Positions 1-9,975 of a stretch of 64,000 nt of DNA are shown one piece after another. The stretch comes from Salinibaculum rarum (lineage in GTDB: Archaea; Halobacteriota; Halobacteria; Halobacteriales; Haloarculaceae), in NCBI RefSeq assembly GCF_030505615.1, contig NZ_CP129992.1, positions 992,001-1,056,000 on the forward strand, written 5' to 3'. The position numbers and the translations under genes are program-made. The notes beneath the pieces are model-generated. The model ran no database searches and was not told the origin of the DNA. It worked only from the letters and a program-made list of their open reading frames with translations. Position 1 is the first letter of the stretch. Every line of letters begins with the position of its first letter.

Positions 1-816
1 GAGGCCGATCATCGCGACGCCGCCGTTTTCCATGATAGTGCGAACGTCGGCAAAGTCGACGTTGACCAGACCGGGCTTGGTAATCAGTTCGGTCATCCCC
101 TTGACCGAGCGCATCAGCACCCGGTCACAGATTTTGAAGGCGTCCTGCAGCGGCATCGACGGCGCGTAATCGAGCAGGCGGTCGTTCGGGACGACGATGA
201 CGGTGTCACTTACCGCGCGGAGCCGTTCGAGACCGGCGTCGGCGTTCGCTCGCCGGCGCTCACCCTCCGCGGTAAAGGGAATCGTGACGATAGAAATCGT
301 GAGCGCACCGGAATCCTGTGCGGCCTGTGCGACGACTGGCGCGGCACCGGTCCCGGTCCCGCCGCCGAGGCCGGCCGTGACAAAGACCATATCGGAGCCG
401 TCGATGGACTGCTGGATGTCCTCGATGTTCTCCTGGGCCGCCTCCTCGCCGATTTTCGGCACCGAGCCGGCCCCCCGGCCGTTGGTGCGCTTCTTGCCGA
501 TGAGAATCTTCGTGTCGGCCTTGACTTCGTCGGCGAGGTGCTGGGCGTCGGTGTTTGCCGCGACCAGTTTCGCGCCGTGGATTCCCTCCTCGGTCATCCG
601 GGTGACGGTGTTGCCGCCGGCGCCCCCACAGCCGACGACGGTGATTTTCGTTTCGAGGTCCTCGACGACCGACGCCAGTTCCTCGTCTGTCATCTCCCCC
701 GAGGTCGACGGATTGTCCGCTGACGGCGTCCCCTCGCTCTCTGTCTCGGCGTCGGCGGCCGATTCCTCCCGTTCCTCCTCGGCCTCGTCGATTGCGTCGT
801 CGATAATCGAGTCCAT
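1..816 (-). CDS. ftsZ1: Cell division protein FtsZ1 (3' end cut by window)
   Basis: Tubulin-superfamily GTPase that polymerises at mid-cell. Reading leftwards from ATG at 814-816, 272 codons are present; the C-terminus lies beyond the window. An acidic N-terminal tail of about 55 residues precedes the GTPase domain, with [11 protein letters not shown] at about 60-70 and the tubulin signature GGGTGTG at about 151-157. NDRLLD and [15 protein letters not shown] follow, as in FtsZ proteins. The MDSI start, the [14 protein letters not shown] context and [10 protein letters not shown] fit haloarchaeal FtsZ1 rather than FtsZ2, which lacks the long acidic tail. A near-perfect Shine-Dalgarno sequence precedes the start. 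FtsZ1 in Haloferax scaffolds the division site; the same role is inferred here. Confidence 0.95.
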   Translation of the reverse strand, partial: MDSIIDDAIDEAEEEREESAADAETESEGTPSADNPSTSGEMTDEELASVVEDLETKITVVGCGGAGGNTVTRMTEEGIHGAKLVAANTDAQHLADEVKADTKILIGKKRTNGRGAGSVPKIGEEAAQENIEDIQQSIDGSDMVFVTAGLGGGTGTGAAPVVAQAAQDSGALTISIVTIPFTAEGERRRANADAGLERLRAVSDTVIVVPNDRLLDYAPSMPLQDAFKICDRVLMRSVKGMTELITKPGLVNVDFADVRTIMENGGVAMIGL

Positions 817-824
817 ATTTAAAT

Positions 825-830
825 CCTCCT
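825..830 (-). promoter_or_regulatory. Shine-Dalgarno site of ftsZ1
   Basis: On the minus strand AGGAGG lies 8 nt before the ftsZ1 ATG. A full anti-SD match is unusual in this window, where most genes look leaderless, so ftsZ1 is probably translated from a leadered mRNA. Confidence 0.8.
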
Positions 831-929
831 TTACAGACGGACCCTAATAGGTTTTCCCCTGTGTCTGACGCACGGCTGACGCATCTCTCTTGCCGTCTTC
901 CCTATCTCCACTCGAAATTGCGGCCCGTC

Positions 930-2294
930 TCACTCCAGTCGAAACCGTCGTTCACGCGAGTCGCTGACTGCCTCGGGTGGGATGGTTTCGCCGTCGACCT
1001 CGACGGACTGGCCACTGGAGAGTTTGCCGAACTTCGGCCCCTCGGGAACTCCCAGCGTCCGTGCCTTCTCGGCGGAAAATGCCCGCTCGCGGGCGACGAG
1101 TTCCCCGTTTTCGCGCTCGACGCTGTCGTAGCGCTGCTCGAGGACTGCCCTCAGTCCGTCGACCACATCTTCGCGGTCAGTTTCGTCGGCGAGGACGACG
1201 GGGTTCGTCGGGCGGGTGCCACCCTGGTCGGTGCCGAAGGCCAGCGCCTGCGCTTCGAGCAACTCGTAGGTCGCCTCCCGGTCGATGCCGCGCGCTTCGT
1301 CGAGCAGTTCCGGGGGCAGGTCGATGACCACGAAGTCGCCGTCGTAGCCGGTCGCAGCCTCACCGAAGCGAAGGCCGTCGGCGACGGTCGCAACTGCCGT
1401 TTCGACGCGGTCGACAAGCCCAAGCGGGACGCCGTCGGTCTCGCGGACCCACGTCTCGCCGACGACGCGGCCGCCGGCGCGCTCGACGGCCGCTGTCACG
1501 TCCGGCCGGTCGCCGTCGACCAGCGCGTAGGCGGCGCGACTCTCCTCGAAGGCCGCCGACAGCACTGCTTGACTGGTTGCGCTCTCGAGGTCGCCTATCG
1601 CGTCGAGGCCCCAGTCGGCGGCGATGTGGCCGACCGCCCAGTCGGTCTCCCTGACCACCCGCTCGAACCGGGGGGCGTAGTGGCCCCCACCGATGCCGAG
1701 GAGATGTCGGCGGTGGGCATCGCCGCCACCGTTCTCGGGGTCGCGGTCCGGCGAGACGCCGCGACAGTCCAGAATCGCCTGCGCCGCTGCGCGGGCGGCG
1801 TCTGGGTCGTCCCACTCGGCCTGACTGGACCCCACTTCGACGAACATCGACGGCGCGCCCACGTCCGTCGGGCCGTGGTGGGTTCCTTCCATGCCAACGT
1901 CGTAGCCCTCCGGCGCGTGCGTTTCGAGCGCGTCGAGGACGTGCGCGTGTGCGTTCGGGCAAGCGCGGGCGACGGCGTTGTCCTCGCCGCCGTGGTCGGC
2001 CGGCCCGAAGTTCCCGGTGTGGTGGGCCGTCAGCAACTGTCCCGTCTCGCCGGCGTGTTTCGACGCGAACACGAGCACGTCGATGTCGTCGAAGGCGTCG
2101 GCCGGCCGGTCGAGGTGGAGGTGTAACTCCTCGAACTCGCGGAGTTCGGCTCCCGCTGTCCGATAGACGGTCCCACCGCCCGCCGCGTCGGGGCGCGAGT
2201 CGTCGGTGTGTTCGGTCCAGTCAGCAATCTCGCGCAGTTGGTTGCCGATGTGTGTCGATGCGTCGTCGGCCCGAGAGACGAGGATTCCGAGCAT
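930..2294 (-). CDS. dtdA: D-aminoacyl-tRNA deacylase, archaeal type
   Basis: Hydrolyses D-amino acids mis-attached to tRNA, a cytosolic quality-control step. The 454-residue protein matches the archaeal/plant DTD2 family (tRNA_deacylase domain). Visible motifs are FASKHAGETG near 77-86, HHTGNFG near 91-97, EGTHHGPTDVG near 135 and GIGGGHYAPR near 200. It is rich in Asp/Glu and has a long C-terminal half with a second segment that ends near the start of the fold. Its ATG overlaps the stop codon of the upstream exchanger gene by one base (TGATG), so the two genes are likely co-transcribed and translationally coupled. Confidence 0.92.
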   Translation of the reverse strand: MLGILVSRADDASTHIGNQLREIADWTEHTDDSRPDAAGGGTVYRTAGAELREFEELHLHLDRPADAFDDIDVLVFASKHAGETGQLLTAHHTGNFGPADHGGEDNAVARACPNAHAHVLDALETHAPEGYDVGMEGTHHGPTDVGAPSMFVEVGSSQAEWDDPDAARAAAQAILDCRGVSPDRDPENGGGDAHRRHLLGIGGGHYAPRFERVVRETDWAVGHIAADWGLDAIGDLESATSQAVLSAAFEESRAAYALVDGDRPDVTAAVERAGGRVVGETWVRETDGVPLGLVDRVETAVATVADGLRFGEAATGYDGDFVVIDLPPELLDEARGIDREATYELLEAQALAFGTDQGGTRPTNPVVLADETDREDVVDGLRAVLEQRYDSVERENGELVARERAFSAEKARTLGVPEGPKFGKLSSGQSVEVDGETIPPEAVSDSRERRFRLE

Positions 2295-3682
2295 CAGTCA
2301 GCGTGGTCGGGTTTTGTCGGGTGCCGGCCGGTGGCTTTCCGGACGGCGAAGGCGGTTAGTTCGAACAGTTCGCGCAAGCGATGCCGGCGGACGACGAGTA
2401 TCGCCGTCCCGAGGACGAGGTAGACGACCGTGTAGGCCACCAGTAGTTCGAACTTCGGGTCCGGGAACGGCTCCCAGACTCTGAGGAAGGTAAACTCGAG
2501 CAGGACCTGTGAGATAAAGAGGGTAAAGAGCGCGACGGCTTCGCGGACCGAGATACTGAAATCGACGAGCAGGGCCAGCGCGAAAAACGACTGCGCGGCG
2601 GTAATCCAGATTTCTGCGGCCTGAATCTGGTCGAAGGGGAGCGTCCCGTACCGACCGAGTGCAAGCGAGTAGACGACGACGAGCGTCCCGATGAGCAGCG
2701 TCCACTGGTTGAGTTTCGAGGAGATGAGCGCGTTGAACCCCGCCGTCGAGCGGGCCTTGTACACGAGCACGGAGACGACGATGAGCTCCGGCGATTCGCT
2801 GGCAAGCGGTGCAATCCACTGAATCATGAAAAACGCCGGGATGCCGACTGACTCGCCGATGTTCTCCAGGCCGTGAGCGAACGGTTCGACGGCGATGAAG
2901 ATGAGAAAGCCAGAGAAGACGAAGAGACCGAGGACGGTGACTATCCGGAGCGGCCGCGGGAACGACTGGAGGTACGCGGGGACGCCGACGTGTTCCTCGC
3001 CGGCCTCGATATCGCCGCGAATGATGATGCCGATGTAGACGACGTACAGCCCGACGAGGACGACGAAATCGAGAATGTCGATACCGCCTCCAAGCGGGAC
3101 GAAGAAGGCCCACGTCGTTGCGGCAAAGAGGAACGTAATCTCGGTCGCGATGTCTTTATCCAGCGTGACACGCGTCGCGAGAAATCCCTCGCGGTGGTCG
3201 ACGGCGGGGTCGGCGGTCCGACGGGCCTGCCAGACGGTCAGGAGCGCGATACCGGCCCAGCCGATACCGATGAGGATGCGGTTCGCGCCGGTCATGTTGG
3301 CGACGGCGAGATTCGCGTCCTGGCAGGCGCTCGCGAGACCGCTTGCCGCCCGCGCCCCGTGCCCGCCCGTCGCCACGCCCTGACAGGCTTCGGCAGTCGC
3401 ACCGCCGGCACCGGCCCCCCACGCGTACAGCGCGTCGACGGCGTACTCCGGTGCGACGGCCAGCACCGCGAGCACAGCGATGGCAAAGGCTCGGGGGACG
3501 TCCTTCTCGGCGGTTTCGGCGCCCCACGTCAGCAGGAACGACGCACCGAGTACCGCGATGCCGCTGATTGCGACGGTCGCAACGTCACCGAATCCGGTTC
3601 CGGTCGCCCAGATGCCGACCCACGGCGCCGAGACTGCGACGGCAACAGCGATGGCAGTCAGCGGATGACGGAGACGACTCAC
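2294..3682 (-). CDS. Sodium/calcium exchanger-family membrane protein
   Basis: Integral membrane protein of 462 residues with about eleven hydrophobic segments, consistent with the CaCA (Na+/Ca2+ antiporter) superfamily. Two repeat regions carry the acidic exchanger motif: [11 protein letters not shown] near 75-85 and [13 protein letters not shown] near 292-304. The second is very close to the canonical alpha-repeat signature. A poorly conserved loop with several Cys residues (VATGGHGAR region, about 100-125) separates helices in the first half. The start is GTG at 3680-3682. Substrate ion is not determinable; K+-independent Na+/Ca2+ exchange or another cation is possible. It forms a two-gene unit with dtdA. 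Confidence 0.8.
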   Translation of the reverse strand: MSRLRHPLTAIAVAVAVSAPWVGIWATGTGFGDVATVAISGIAVLGASFLLTWGAETAEKDVPRAFAIAVLAVLAVAPEYAVDALYAWGAGAGGATAEACQGVATGGHGARAASGLASACQDANLAVANMTGANRILIGIGWAGIALLTVWQARRTADPAVDHREGFLATRVTLDKDIATEITFLFAATTWAFFVPLGGGIDILDFVVLVGLYVVYIGIIIRGDIEAGEEHVGVPAYLQSFPRPLRIVTVLGLFVFSGFLIFIAVEPFAHGLENIGESVGIPAFFMIQWIAPLASESPELIVVSVLVYKARSTAGFNALISSKLNQWTLLIGTLVVVYSLALGRYGTLPFDQIQAAEIWITAAQSFFALALLVDFSISVREAVALFTLFISQVLLEFTFLRVWEPFPDPKFELLVAYTVVYLVLGTAILVVRRHRLRELFELTAFAVRKATGRHPTKPDHAD

Positions 3683-3739
3683 TACCGGAGCACTCGGTTG
3701 TGCTGTAAGAATGTCTTGCGATGTGGCCGACCGTGGCGA

Positions 3740-3745
3740 TTATAC
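3740..3745 (+). promoter_or_regulatory. TATA box of aroE
   Basis: TTATAC centred 26 nt before the aroE ATG at 3768, which fits transcription starting at the start codon (leaderless). This spacing also supports 3768 over the in-frame ATG at 3711. Confidence 0.6.
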
Positions 3746-3767
3746 GCTCCCGGCCGGAGGTGCGGAT

Positions 3768-4589
3768 ATGGACGTCTACGGTCTGCTCGGCAATCCCGTC
3801 GAACATTCGCTGTCGCCACCGATGCACGAAGCGGCCTACGAGACACTCGACATCGACGCTCGCTATGTCACGTTCGAACCCGACGAGAACGCCGGCGCCC
3901 GCGCCGTCGAGAGTGCGGCCACGCTCGACGTCGCCGGCCTGAACGTCACGATTCCGTTCAAACAGCAGGTCATCGAGGCGGTCGACCCGGCACCGCTCGC
4001 CGAGCGCATCGGCGCGGTCAACACTATCGACTTCTCGACTGACCCACCGACCGGCTACAACACCGACGCCGCCGGCGTCGTCCGCTCGTTTACGCATCAC
4101 GGCGTCGACCTGACCGGTGACGCCGTCGTCGTCGGCGCCGGCGGCGCTGGCCGCGCAGTCGCGTTCGCACTGGCCGACGAGGGGCTGACCGTCCACATCA
4201 CCAACCGGACCGAATCGAAGGCAGACGACCTCGCGGCGGCCGTCGCAGCGTCTCACCCCGACGGCGATTCCGCTGTGATGGGGTACGGTCTCGACGCACT
4301 CCCGGACCTCGTGGCCGAGGCGGACCTGCTGGTCAACGCCACCAGCGTCGGGATGGAGGAGGACCGCTCGCCGGTGCCCGCCGACGTGCTCCACGCAGAC
4401 CTCGCGGTCCTCGATGCGGTCTACTCGCCACTCGAGACGCGACTGCTCGACGACGCGGCCGCCGCCGGTGCGACGACCGTCGACGGCGCGTGGATGCTCC
4501 TGTTCCAGGGTGTCGAGGCCTTCGAGCAGTGGACTGGCCGCGACGCACCGGTCGCGGAGATGAACGAGGCGCTCCGGACACGAGTTTAA
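3768..4589 (+). CDS. aroE: Shikimate dehydrogenase
   Basis: NADPH-dependent reduction of 3-dehydroshikimate to shikimate in the pathway to chorismate. The 273-residue product has the substrate-binding N-terminus [14 protein letters not shown] (about 6-19), the catalytic Lys in NVTIPFKQ near 65, NTI and GYNTDAAG motifs, and the dinucleotide-binding loop [11 protein letters not shown] near 125-135, followed by NRTESK. The C-terminal [10 protein letters not shown] is typical of AroE. I chose the start at [10 protein letters not shown] because homologues begin there. Chorismate made downstream feeds the pabB-pabA-pabC genes that follow shortly after. Confidence 0.95.
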   Translation: MDVYGLLGNPVEHSLSPPMHEAAYETLDIDARYVTFEPDENAGARAVESAATLDVAGLNVTIPFKQQVIEAVDPAPLAERIGAVNTIDFSTDPPTGYNTDAAGVVRSFTHHGVDLTGDAVVVGAGGAGRAVAFALADEGLTVHITNRTESKADDLAAAVAASHPDGDSAVMGYGLDALPDLVAEADLLVNATSVGMEEDRSPVPADVLHADLAVLDAVYSPLETRLLDDAAAAGATTVDGAWMLLFQGVEAFEQWTGRDAPVAEMNEALRTRV

Positions 4590-4614
4590 GTACGACCCGT
4601 CACAATCATCCGAC

Positions 4615-5097
4615 ATGGGGTTGCTGGACAAACTCAAATCTCTCTTCGGCTCTGACCAGGACGGGCACTCGCCCGCCCGCGACACCGAACCCGACGTAAC
4701 TGTCGAGCACGAACCGGCCGCCGAATCCGAACACGCCGTCAAGGGAACGGATACGGCCCGAGAGCAGATGGACGGCGACCAGGAATCGGCGGGCAAGAGG
4801 GCGTCGACGGCCGGCGAGAGCGAGCCGACGACCGACGAACCGGGCGACGACACCGTGGCGTCACCGGCCGACGACGACTCTGTTATCGACGACGAATCGG
4901 CCACTGACGACGCGCCAGCCAGTCCGTCTGTCGAGGAAATCAAGGGTATCGGCCCGACCTACGCCGAGCGACTGGAGTCTATCGGCATCGAGACGGTCGC
5001 AGACATCGCGGCAGCCGACCCGGCCGAGGTCGCAGAGGCGGCCCAGGCCGGCGAGAACCGGGCCACAGACTGGGTCGAGCGAGCCCAGGACTTCTGA
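4615..5097 (+). CDS. Acidic protein with C-terminal helix-hairpin-helix domain
   Basis: A 160-residue protein. It begins with a short amphipathic helix (MGLLDKLKSLFG), runs through about 90 residues of disordered Asp/Glu/Ala/Thr-rich linker, and ends with a 50-residue helix-hairpin-helix unit containing IKGIGPTYAERLESIGI near 112-128. Such units bind DNA backbone without sequence specificity or mediate protein contacts. The combination resembles haloarchaeal helix-hairpin-helix proteins of unknown role. It starts 25 bases after aroE and probably shares its transcript. Specific function unknown. Confidence 0.75.
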   Translation: MGLLDKLKSLFGSDQDGHSPARDTEPDVTVEHEPAAESEHAVKGTDTAREQMDGDQESAGKRASTAGESEPTTDEPGDDTVASPADDDSVIDDESATDDAPASPSVEEIKGIGPTYAERLESIGIETVADIAAADPAEVAEAAQAGENRATDWVERAQDF

Positions 5098-5146
5098 CTT
5101 TCGGGAACCGCAAAACGGTTAGGCGCTCCTGTCGTTTCTGACAGTA

Positions 5147-6622
5147 ATGTTCGAGGGCGTCACCGACCGGGATACGTACCTCCAGACTGCACGCGAGGCA
5201 CCGGCCGGTGCCCGCGTCCCGGTCGAACTCCGCGTGACCGTTTCGGACCCCTTCCTCGCCTACCGACGGGCACGCGACGGTCCCGGTGGCGTCTTCCTCG
5301 ATACGATCGGCGGCCAGTCCGGCTGGGGCTACTTCGCCGTCACGCCCGCCGATTTCCTCGAAGTCGACGCCGACGCGAGCGCACTCGACGCACTCGCGGC
5401 CGTCCTCGACGGCGAGACGCTCGTCCGCGGGGCGTGTGACGTTCCCTACCCCTGCGGTGCTATCGGCTGGCTCTCCTACGACGTGGCTCGCGAACTCGAA
5501 TCGCTCCCCACGGATGCGGTCCGGGACCGTAACCTCCCGCGACTCCAACTGGCGACCTACGACCGAATCGCCGCCTGGGAGCGACCAGTCGAGGGTGACG
5601 ACGTGACGCTTCGCATCACTGCGTGCCCGCGCATCGACGACCCAGACGACGCCGAGGCACTGGCGGAGAAGTATCGGTTGGCTCGCGAGCACGCCCGCAA
5701 ACTCGCACGAAAAGCCACCGAGGGCGACCCCGCCGTCGGGGACCCGCCGGTGACGACCGACAGCGCACACTTCCAGAGTGACTGTACACGCGAGGCGTTC
5801 GCCGAGCGCGTCCGGCAGGTCAAAGCGTCCATCCGCGACGGCGACACCTTTCAGGCGAACGTCTCCCAGCGGTTGCACGCGCCCGCCGCCGTCCACCCTG
5901 TCGAGGCCTTCGACGCGCTCCGCGAGGTCAACCCCGCGCCCTACTCCGCACTATTGGAGTTTCCGGGCGTGGACATAGTCTCCGCGAGTCCCGAACTCCT
6001 CCTCGACCGTGACGGTGACCGACTCGTCACCGAGCCAATCGCCGGCACGCGGCCGCGCGGCGCGACCCCCGACGAAGACGACCGACTCGAAGCGGACCTG
6101 CTCGCCGACGAGAAAGAGCGCGCCGAGCACGCGATGCTCGTCGACCTGGAGCGCAACGACCTCGGGAAAGTCAGCGAGTACGGGACCGTCGACGTCAGCG
6201 AGTACCGCCGCGTCGACCGCTACTCGGAGGTGATGCACCTCGTCTCGGAAGTCGAAGGACGACTCCGGGACGACGCGACGCTGACGGACGCGATTGCCGC
6301 CGTCTTCCCCGGCGGCACCATCACCGGCGCGCCGAAACCCCGGACGATGGAGATAATCGACGAGGCGGAGACGACCCGGCGCGGTCCCTACACCGGCTCG
6401 ATTGGCATCTTCGGGTTCGACGACCGGGCGACGCTGAACATCGTCATCCGGACGCTGGTGCGCTACGCCGAGGAGTACCACCTCCGCGTGGGTGCGGGTA
6501 TCGTCCACGACTCGGAGCCGGAACGGGAGTACGCTGAGACGCTCGATAAAGGTCGGGCGCTCGTGACTGCAATCGACGAAGCGCTCGGACAGCGCGCAGA
6601 CCTGAGTGTAGAACAGACATGA
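5147..6622 (+). CDS. pabB: Aminodeoxychorismate synthase component I (PabB) / anthranilate synthase-like
   Basis: Chorismate-binding enzyme of 491 residues. With its glutaminase partner it converts chorismate and ammonia to 4-amino-4-deoxychorismate, a precursor of p-aminobenzoate for folate or pterin cofactors. The chorismate-binding fold is shown by [17 protein letters not shown] near 297, [25 protein letters not shown] and [10 protein letters not shown]. The position that is Lys in E. coli PabB (PIKGT) is Ala here (residue 299), as in TrpE. The pabB reading therefore rests on the neighbourhood: pabA and pabC follow with four-base overlaps and no trp gene is near. Anthranilate synthase is the alternative. 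Confidence 0.82.
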   Translation: MFEGVTDRDTYLQTAREAPAGARVPVELRVTVSDPFLAYRRARDGPGGVFLDTIGGQSGWGYFAVTPADFLEVDADASALDALAAVLDGETLVRGACDVPYPCGAIGWLSYDVARELESLPTDAVRDRNLPRLQLATYDRIAAWERPVEGDDVTLRITACPRIDDPDDAEALAEKYRLAREHARKLARKATEGDPAVGDPPVTTDSAHFQSDCTREAFAERVRQVKASIRDGDTFQANVSQRLHAPAAVHPVEAFDALREVNPAPYSALLEFPGVDIVSASPELLLDRDGDRLVTEPIAGTRPRGATPDEDDRLEADLLADEKERAEHAMLVDLERNDLGKVSEYGTVDVSEYRRVDRYSEVMHLVSEVEGRLRDDATLTDAIAAVFPGGTITGAPKPRTMEIIDEAETTRRGPYTGSIGIFGFDDRATLNIVIRTLVRYAEEYHLRVGAGIVHDSEPEREYAETLDKGRALVTAIDEALGQRADLSVEQT

Positions 6623-7263
6623 GAGTGCTCGTCGTCGACAACTACGATTCGTTCGCGTACAACCTCGTCCAGTACGTCGGCGCGGTTGTCACCGCACCGG
6701 GCGCTGCGATACAGTCACAGACTCCCGGCGAGGTCGTCGTCCGCCGCAACGACGAAATCACCCTCGACGGCATCGACGACCTCGACCCCGACGCAATCGT
6801 CGTCTCGCCGGGTCCCGGCACGCCAGCGGCCGCTGGTATCTCGATGGACATCTTTGCCGAGCGCGACTATCCGACGCTCGGCGTCTGCCTCGGCCATCAG
6901 GCGCTCTGTGCGGCCAACGGCGCCGAGGTGGGCCACGCCGAGGCCGTCGTCCACGGCAAACCCTCGACGGTTACCCACGACGGCGAGGGAATCTTCGATG
7001 GTCTCCCCGATGACATCGAGGTCGGCCGGTATCACTCGCTGGCTGTCGAGCAGACGACGGTCCCCGATTCCCTGGTCGAGACTGCGCACACGACTGCCGA
7101 AGATACTGACACGATTGTCGAAGACGCCGTCGTGATGGGCGTCCGTCACCGCGAGTGTCCACACGTCGGCGTCCAGTTCCATCCCGAAAGCATCCTGACC
7201 GACGCAGGCGAACGATTGATTGCGAACTTCCTCGCGATGGCGACTCCAACGGCTGACCCATGA
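6619..7263 (+). CDS. pabA: Aminodeoxychorismate synthase glutamine amidotransferase component (PabA)
   Basis: Class I glutamine amidotransferase of 214 residues that supplies ammonia to PabB. It opens with [17 protein letters not shown], the PabA/TrpG signature. The oxyanion strand SPGPGTP, the nucleophile elbow [11 protein letters not shown] with Cys90, and the C-terminal GVQFHPESI carrying the catalytic His-Glu are all intact. Its ATG overlaps the pabB stop (ATGA), so stoichiometric translation of both subunits is expected. Confidence 0.93.
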   Translation: MRVLVVDNYDSFAYNLVQYVGAVVTAPGAAIQSQTPGEVVVRRNDEITLDGIDDLDPDAIVVSPGPGTPAAAGISMDIFAERDYPTLGVCLGHQALCAANGAEVGHAEAVVHGKPSTVTHDGEGIFDGLPDDIEVGRYHSLAVEQTTVPDSLVETAHTTAEDTDTIVEDAVVMGVRHRECPHVGVQFHPESILTDAGERLIANFLAMATPTADP

Positions 7264-8132
7264 CAGACCTGACCTACCACGTCGACGGCCGACTCGTCCC
7301 GGCATCGGAAGCGACTGTCAACGTCCGCGACCGCGGCTTTCTGTACGGTGACGGCGTCTTCGAGACGCTGCGCGTCTACAACGGCGACATCTTCGAGTGG
7401 GAGAGCCACGCCGAGCGGTTTGCCCGCTCGCTCCGGGCGCTCGATTTCGACGAGGCGATGCCACCGGTCGACGACCTCGAACAACGCGTCCTCGATACAG
7501 TCGCGGCAAACGACTTCAACGACGCCTACGCCCGCGTCTCGATGACCCGCGGCGTACAGGCGGGCAAACTCACGCCCGACCCCAGAGTCGCGCCGACGAT
7601 TACGGTCATCGTCGACGAACTCCCGCGGGGCGGGACTGGCGGTGAATCCGTCTGGGACGACCCCGCGACGCTCCGGACTGCCGAGACGCGCCGGATTCCG
7701 TCGGCCGCCATCCCGGCGAACGCAAAGACGCACAACTACCTCAACGGCATCCTCGCGCGACTCGAACTGGAGGGGACCGACGCCGACGAGGCGATTATGG
7801 CCGACATGGACGGGTATCTCACGGAGGGGGCGACGAGCAACGTCTTCTTCGTCGATGGCGGGACGCTCAAGACGCCGGCGACGGACCTCGATTTGCTCCC
7901 CGGGGTCACCCGCGGCGTCGTCCTGGATATTGCCCGCTCGGAGGGGTTACCGGTTGAGACGGGCCACTACTCCATTCCGGACCTCCGGAGCGCAGACGAG
8001 GCGTTCGTCACGAACACGACCTGGGAGGTGCGGCCGGTGACCAGCGTCGACGGCACCGACCTGGACGTGGGACCGATGACGCGACTCCTCGGGAAACTGT
8101 TCGACGAGCGCGTCGAGGCGGAACACTACTGA
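7260..8132 (+). CDS. pabC: Aminodeoxychorismate lyase / class IV aminotransferase (PabC)
   Basis: PLP enzyme of 290 residues that would release pyruvate from aminodeoxychorismate to give p-aminobenzoate. Fold-type IV features are RDRGFLYGDGVFETLRV near 23-39, the PLP lysine in AKTHNYLNG, EGATSNVFFV and LLPGVTRG. Branched-chain or D-amino-acid aminotransferases share this fold, but the overlap with pabA (ATGA at 7260-7263) and the complete pabBAC order make PabC the best call. One polycistronic mRNA from pabB is likely. Confidence 0.88.
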   Translation: MTDLTYHVDGRLVPASEATVNVRDRGFLYGDGVFETLRVYNGDIFEWESHAERFARSLRALDFDEAMPPVDDLEQRVLDTVAANDFNDAYARVSMTRGVQAGKLTPDPRVAPTITVIVDELPRGGTGGESVWDDPATLRTAETRRIPSAAIPANAKTHNYLNGILARLELEGTDADEAIMADMDGYLTEGATSNVFFVDGGTLKTPATDLDLLPGVTRGVVLDIARSEGLPVETGHYSIPDLRSADEAFVTNTTWEVRPVTSVDGTDLDVGPMTRLLGKLFDERVEAEHY

Positions 8133-8172
8133 ATCGCACCGTTCAAGCCGCTCGCTTTCGAACCGGGAGTGT

Positions 8173-8589
8173 ATGGACGAGGCCAGTCGGATTGCGACAG
8201 TCGACGACGTTCCCGAGGACGGGTCGTTTCTCTTTACGGTCCGCGATGGGTTCGACCTCGAAGAGGCAATCCTGTTGCAACTCGCCGACGGCGTCGTCGC
8301 GATGAAAAACTCCTGTCCCCACTGGACGGACGTCCGCTTCGATTCGGGCAGTGGCGCGGAAGTGCGCAACGACGAACTCGTCTGCACGAAACACGGCGCG
8401 ACCTTCGAGCGCGAGACCGGCTACTGCACTCACGGACCCTGTGAGGGGGCGACCGTCGAACAACTGGACGTGACCGTCGACGACGGCGTCGTCTACCTGA
8501 CCGACGACGACTACGACTTCGAGCAGACCGGGCCGTCGGGCGAACACGACCTCTCTTCGCGTGGCCGTATCGGCTTCTCCGGGAACTGA
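8173..8589 (+). CDS. Rieske [2Fe-2S] domain protein
   Basis: Small 138-residue cytosolic Rieske protein with no membrane anchor. Cluster ligands are visible as CPHW near 53 and CTKHG near 77, giving CxH and CxxH spaced about 20 residues apart. This is the nitrite-reductase-small-subunit/ferredoxin type rather than the bc1-complex type. The C-terminus is short and acidic. It may pass electrons to an oxygenase or reductase, but no such partner is adjacent. It lies 40 bases after pabC with no clear promoter and may be read through from it. Confidence 0.8.
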   Translation: MDEASRIATVDDVPEDGSFLFTVRDGFDLEEAILLQLADGVVAMKNSCPHWTDVRFDSGSGAEVRNDELVCTKHGATFERETGYCTHGPCEGATVEQLDVTVDDGVVYLTDDDYDFEQTGPSGEHDLSSRGRIGFSGN

Positions 8590-8619
8590 GTGCGGCCGGC
8601 CGCTGTTCTTCTGACTGCC

Positions 8620-8910
8620 TCACTCGACGCGAAACACCGGCTCTGCGACGCCTTCGTTTTTGCACTCGGGACACCGACTCGGCCGGTTCACCAGGTCGTC
8701 GAAGTCGGTAAAGCCACACTCTTCGCATTCCGGGGGTGCGACGAGAAGTTCCTCGTCTGTCCCGTCGAGCGAGCGTGCGATGTGCTGGACGTGGTCGAGT
8801 GCCGTCGTCGCCCGGATGTCGAACTCCCGGGCGAGCGTGCCGGCAGGAAGGGCCTGGTCACGCAGGCGGTCTGCGATTCGTTCGCGTGTCGTCCGACTCG
8901 CCTCGCGCAT
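8620..8910 (-). CDS. HTH and zinc-ribbon transcriptional regulator
   Basis: A 96-residue protein with an N-terminal winged-helix segment (RERIADRLRDQALPAGTLAR, then DIRATTALDHVQHI) and a C-terminal zinc ribbon with CEECGF and CPEC motifs. This layout is known from archaeal predicted regulators with a Zn-ribbon. The start at 8910 was chosen because a TATA-like element (TGATAATC near 8934-8941) lies about 27 nt upstream, as in leaderless mRNAs. The gene diverges from the nucleotidyltransferase at 8997. Confidence 0.75.
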   Translation of the reverse strand: MREASRTTRERIADRLRDQALPAGTLAREFDIRATTALDHVQHIARSLDGTDEELLVAPPECEECGFTDFDDLVNRPSRCPECKNEGVAEPVFRVE

Positions 8911-8996
8911 ACTGGCCCTTCTCTGTGAACGATTATCACCGTTTCGCCGGCAGCAGGATGAAAAGGGATTTACCCGGCCCATGGGACGTTCGGAAT

Positions 8997-9965
8997 ATGA
9001 AAGCAGTCGTACTCGCTGGGGGGTACGCCACACGGCTGTGGCCTGTTACCCGCCACCGTCCGAAGATGCTCCTCCCGGTCGGCGAGACGACCGTCATCGA
9101 CACGATTCTCTCGCAACTGGAGGACGACGACCGTATCGACGACGTGTTCGTCTCCACGAACGAGCGTTTTGCCGAGGACTTTCGCGACCACGTGGCCGAC
9201 ACCGGTTTCGAGAAACCGACACTCTCTATCGAGGACACCACCGACGAAGACGAGAAGTTCGGCGTCGTCGGCGCGCTCGCCCAACTGGTCGAACGGGAGG
9301 GTATCGTCGACGAGGACCTGCTCGTCATCGCGGGTGACAACCTCATCAGTTTCGACGTGGCCGACTTTCTGGATTTCTTCGAGGAGAAATCGGCACCGAC
9401 GCTCGCTGCCTACGACGTCGGCTCCCGCGAGAAGGCAAAGTCCTACGGGCTGGTCGACCTCGATGGCGACCGCGTCGTCGATTTCCAGGAAAAGCCCGAC
9501 GACCCACCGAGCACGCTCGTCTCGATTGCCTGCTACGCGTTCCCGGCCGAGAGCGTCCGCTTCGGGGAGTATCTCGAGGGCGGTAACAACCCCGACGAAC
9601 CCGGCTGGTTCATCCAGTGGCTCGTCGAGCACAGCGAGGTCCACGCGTTCACGTTCGACGGCGCGTGGTACGACATCGGCACGCCCGAGAGCTACCTCGA
9701 AGCCGTCGCCTGGGCACTCGATGGGGACTCAATCGTCGCGGAGTCGGCCACCGTCGACGACACCGACATCGGCGAGAACGTCCACGTCATGGCCGACGCG
9801 ACGGTCCAGAACGCCGACCTCGACCGTTCGCTCGTGTTCCCCGGCGCTACCGTCGCCGATTCGATGGTTCGCGATTCCATCATCGACAGCGAGGCGACCG
9901 TTCACGACCTCGACCTCTCCGGCGCGCTCATCGGCTCGCACAGTCGCATTTCGAACGGCAAATAG
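8997..9965 (+). CDS. Sugar-phosphate nucleotidyltransferase
   Basis: Activates a sugar 1-phosphate with an NTP to form an NDP-sugar, most likely dTDP- or UDP-glucose for glycosylation. The 322-residue product has LAGGYATRLWPVT at 6-18 and RPKMLLPV, the classic nucleotide-binding start. AGDN, VDFQEKP and DIGTPESYL are further landmarks. The C-terminal 80 residues repeat I/V-x-D/E-x-A-T/S hexads, a left-handed beta-helix end. A TATA-like GATTTACC 27 nt before ATG supports this start. Homologous haloarchaeal enzymes serve the S-layer N-glycosylation (Agl) pathway; that role here is inferred. Confidence 0.85.
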   Translation: MKAVVLAGGYATRLWPVTRHRPKMLLPVGETTVIDTILSQLEDDDRIDDVFVSTNERFAEDFRDHVADTGFEKPTLSIEDTTDEDEKFGVVGALAQLVEREGIVDEDLLVIAGDNLISFDVADFLDFFEEKSAPTLAAYDVGSREKAKSYGLVDLDGDRVVDFQEKPDDPPSTLVSIACYAFPAESVRFGEYLEGGNNPDEPGWFIQWLVEHSEVHAFTFDGAWYDIGTPESYLEAVAWALDGDSIVAESATVDDTDIGENVHVMADATVQNADLDRSLVFPGATVADSMVRDSIIDSEATVHDLDLSGALIGSHSRISNGK

Positions 9966-9975
9966 TGGGGCCGTC

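Noticed and set aside
861-2126. Long plus-strand open frame opposite dtdA
   Set aside because: It mirrors the minus-strand DtdA, whose motifs are clear. Haloarchaeal GC bias keeps opposite frames open; the translated text has no family match.
2873-4943. Long open frames opposite the exchanger, aroE and the helix-hairpin-helix gene
   Set aside because: Shadows of recognised genes; basic or low-complexity composition and no motifs.
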